Source: JBDSLU01 sp039916225
GTDB lineage: Bacteria; Acidobacteriota; Vicinamibacteria; Vicinamibacterales; Vicinamibacteraceae
DNA: 17,676 bases
Assembly (NCBI GenBank): GCA_039916225.1
Contig: JBDSLU010000443.1
Coordinates: 1 to 17,676 of the forward strand
Direction of reading: 5' to 3'
Part shown: positions 16,801 through 17,676 of the stretch, piece by piece
How positions within the stretch are numbered: position 1 is the first letter of the stretch
How the letters are laid out: each line of letters opens with the position of its first letter
Translations under genes and position numbers: made by a program
The notes under the pieces: model-generated
Database searches by the model: none
What the model was told of the DNA's origin: nothing
Seen by the model: only the letters and a program-made list of their open reading frames with translations

Positions 16801-17020
16801 CGGCGAGGAATTCGGCGCGATTGCTGGCGCCGTCGCCGTCGGGATCATCGGTCGCGCCGTTCGGCGACGCCGCCGACTGGGGATCCAGGCCGTAGGCGAC
16901 TTCCCACGTGTCCGGCAGCGTGTCGGCGTCGCCGTCCGCCACCCCTTGCGCGCCCACGCCTGCCGCCCCATGAGCGGCGAGCAGGACGGCTGAGAAGGCG
17001 GCAAGAATCAGTCGGCGCAC
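13850..17020 (-). CDS. Large secreted FG-GAP/VCBS repeat protein with UnbV/ASPIC C-terminus
   Basis: This predicted secreted protein has 1056 residues. Residues 1-24 look like a signal peptide: two Arg, a hydrophobic core, and a likely cut after VGA. A thrombospondin-3-like calcium region follows (DGDADTLPDTWE, 29-40; DDPDGDGASNRAEF, 58-71). Residues about 81-507 hold four beta-rich repeats of about 105-110 residues marked by WFLAEGATGG (184-193, 292-301) or the degenerate WLVSAGEVGG (400-409). An Ig/cadherin-like segment spans about 522-601. Seven calcium-loop motifs of DxNxDGxxD type start near 622, 669, 726, 787, 836, 884 and 934, which suggests a seven-bladed FG-GAP propeller. The end (about 958-1020) resembles UnbV/ASPIC, plus a short beta tail. 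The GTG at 17020 is preferred because AGGGGA precedes it and the signal peptide starts there; the frame is open 16 codons further upstream. Function is unknown; a surface or matrix role is possible. No sortase or PEP-CTERM anchor is visible. Confidence 0.85.
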   Translation of the reverse strand: MRRLILAAFSAVLLAAHGAAGVGAQGVADGDADTLPDTWEVAYGLDPQSAASPNGATDDPDGDGASNRAEFLAGTHPRGRFSRRLAEGVSNSFFTWQLALANPNATAAHVLVTALLSDGTVRHLPLTIGARARHTMVAADLGISGAEFGVEIESDVAVGADRVMTWNGIGSHAESSVAAPGRQWFLAEGATGGPFNLFYLLQNPGSRPATVTVRYLRPPPDAPISIDYTVAPRSRSTIWVNAISGLGGGDVSAAITSNEDIAVERAMYLDGAGTAFLAGHAASAVAAPALSWFLAEGATGGFFDEYILLANPSTAPALVQIDYLLPDGTVLPMAYDLAPESRRTIRVDEVHPWLANAAVSARIHSLNGVPFIAERSMWWADGGWFEAHNSPGATETGTRWLVSAGEVGGPQQYATYVLLANTSAFAGQARVTVLLEGGGTRERTFALAPNSRFNVDAGALFPDTVGRRFGTLVESLGPDAAELVVEWSIYGTPGARPWELGANALAMNLSAPLHTLTDRAIVRGSGTTTIETFRVIAGSTRPTFSVTTSAPSIATVTIDAATGTLRLTPGSGTGSTTVTVTARVGGQPDVVETFVLTVAPGRAITFAAPVVLGGALFPAFADMNNDGRLELVGTLNTGSALVPQNLRAIGLGAIVDFFPGDNRENHPVDVNNDGRLDIVTWTYLPVTDPRSVGRLFIQQANGTFVEDAAFAALGVTGYGHNIVSADLDSDGDVDLFMVEYTHNHPREQFYLLLNDGQGHFTDVADAAGVANRGWPAENKSEGAQAVDFDGDGDLDLYAASHFYFNQGVTGGVPRFVDRRAELGLPLRFDEGLRFLDADNDGRLDLLLQHPSEGPQLWRFTGAAFVLVPLPADVYARSYGVNACDLNGDGFEDLILSPGDTTRTRILLNTGGLTFTDNPLTTLDGLGGDVMACGDYDNDGRVDIGRRAGGSLEIVRNTTSHSGLSRVTLDIVDAAGARTQYGRVAQVRPRQAPGVVYTRVVDGGSGFLAQNQYELIVGTPYTGQFDVTVRFAGATRTFVVTAGQRVRLFADGRQQTY

Positions 17021-17162
17021 GCAGGGATCCCCTGATGCGCTATCGACACTTTTTTCCTGCGACTGCACTCAGCCGCGGCCGGGAATCTTGCGGCTGGGGT
17101 GGCGGGACCGACCGGGGCTTAGCGCGGCCGTAGCCGGGGTGGACGCGATAGACTCAGCGGCC
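17021..17162. promoter_or_regulatory. Divergent intergenic region between the FG-GAP gene and the GT4 gene
   Basis: The two flanking genes start in opposite directions from this gap of about 140 bases. It contains a six-T run at about 17050-17055 (A-tract on the minus strand), unusual in this GC-rich DNA and about 30 bases before the FG-GAP gene start. On the plus strand GATAGACT (17147-17154) lies close to the preferred GT4 start. No well-spaced promoter pair was recognised; promoter function is inferred from orientation. Confidence 0.35.
17022..17034 (-). promoter_or_regulatory. Shine-Dalgarno box inside a small hairpin before the FG-GAP gene
   Basis: On the minus strand the leader reads CAGGG-GAT-CCCTG, then C, then the GTG start at 17020. 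The AGGGGA ribosome binding site (17028-17033) falls within this five-base-pair stem with a three-base loop. It supports the start choice and could limit ribosome access. The stem is short, so chance is possible. Confidence 0.4.
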
Positions 17163-17676
17163 GTGACCGTGCCCGCCGAAGACGCCGCCCAGCCGCGCGT
17201 CCGAGTCCTCCGCATCATTTCGCGCTTGAACGTCGGCGGGCCGGCCCTGCACGCGCTGCTGCTGAACGACCGCCTCGACCCGGCGCGCTACGACTCGCGC
17301 CTGGTCGCCGGGCGCGTCGGCGACGCCGAGGGCGACTACCTGACGTTGCATGGCGCCGTCCCGCAACGCTTCGTCTCGGTGCCGGCGCTCGGGCGCGAGC
17401 TCGAAGGGTGGCGTGACTGGGCGGCGTTCTGGTCGCTGGTCCGCCTGATGCGGACGTTTCGTCCTCACGTCGTGCACACCCACACGTCCAAAGCCGGCGC
17501 CCTCGGGCGGATGGCGGCGACCGTCTGCCGCGTGCCGGTCGTCGTGCACACCTACCATGGCACGTCTTCGACGCGTATTTCTCGCCGGTGAAGACCCGCC
17601 TGGTCGTTGCCGCGGAGCGCCTGCTGGCCCGCGGTGCCAGCGCCCTGGTCGCAGTGACGGCCCGGGTCCGCCGCGA
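17163..17676 (+). CDS. GT4 glycosyltransferase, N-terminal part, frameshifted and cut by window end
   Basis: This is the acceptor-binding half of a family 4 glycosyltransferase. From the GTG at 17163 the protein reads VRVLRIISRLNVGGPALH, a classic GT4 opening. HVVHTHTSKAGALGRMAA and VVVHTYHG follow. After that His-Gly (to 17561) the frame breaks and runs into a stop at 17589-17591. One frame over, the expected continuation appears at once: VFDAYFSPVKTRLVVAAERLL, then ASALVAVTARVRR up to the window edge. One missing base near 17561 (normally HGHVFDAYFSP) explains this, so the gene is either broken or carries a sequence error. The start is uncertain: GTG at 17139 or 17169, or TTG at 17088, are in the same frame, and no strong ribosome site is visible. 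It may open a further glycan operon to the right. Confidence 0.75.
17556..17567 (+). other. Frameshift point (apparent single-base deletion)
   Basis: The sequence CATGGCACGTCT encodes H-G then drifts out of frame. Adding one C after 17561 restores CAT GGC CAC GTC TTC, i.e. HGHVF, which is the conserved GT4 sequence, and keeps the frame open to the window edge. Confidence 0.8.

Overview
This window is a surface-polysaccharide (O-antigen or exopolysaccharide type) biosynthesis locus from a GC-rich bacterium. GTG start codons are frequent and most neighbouring genes overlap by 1 to 4 bases. Three traits suggest an environmental lineage such as Acidobacteriota (Vicinamibacteria-like), but only as an inference: the very high GC content, a large secreted protein combining a thrombospondin-3-like start, WFLAEGATG-type repeats, FG-GAP blades and a UnbV/ASPIC end, and heptameric tandem repeats between genes. 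No rRNA, tRNA, insertion sequence or CRISPR array was seen.

Layout. Positions 1-91 hold a heptamer-repeat hairpin just past the last gene of the main operon. Positions 92-10117 (minus strand, read right to left) form one nine-gene operon: a GT4 glycosyltransferase, a WbuB-like GT4, an RmlD-like reductase, an FnlA/CapE-like dehydratase-epimerase, an FnlC/CapG-like 2-epimerase, two paralogous O-antigen polymerase/ligase-like membrane proteins, an FkbM methyltransferase and a class I methyltransferase. The divergent pair at 10247-12621 (plus strand) encodes a MurJ/Wzx-type flippase and a further glycosyltransferase. A WecB-type UDP-GlcNAc 2-epimerase follows on the minus strand (12618-13754) and converges on it. 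Next is a 1056-residue secreted FG-GAP protein (13850-17020, minus). At the right edge a plus-strand GT4 gene begins; it carries an apparent one-base deletion and is cut by the window end. No stretch longer than 300 bases lacks a gene; the largest gaps are 10118-10246, 17021-17162, 13755-13849 and 1-91.

How the genes work together (inference from families). FnlA-like, RmlD-like and FnlC-like enzymes would turn UDP-GlcNAc into a UDP-2-acetamido-2,6-dideoxy-L-hexose (L-FucNAc or L-QuiNAc), and WecB would supply UDP-ManNAc. The glycosyltransferases would assemble a lipid-linked repeat unit, the flippase would move it across the inner membrane, one or both Wzy/WaaL-like proteins would polymerise or ligate it, and the two methyltransferases would decorate or cap it. 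The initiating sugar-phosphate transferase and the Wza/Wzc export machinery are not in the window.

I did not find a clearly new defence or mobile system. The points most worth a second look are the sugar-nucleotide module with a cupin-less reductase, the duplicated Wzy/WaaL-like genes, the in-frame 15-bp minisatellite in wecB, the predicted seven-bladed secreted protein, the heptamer hairpin, and the frameshift at 17561.
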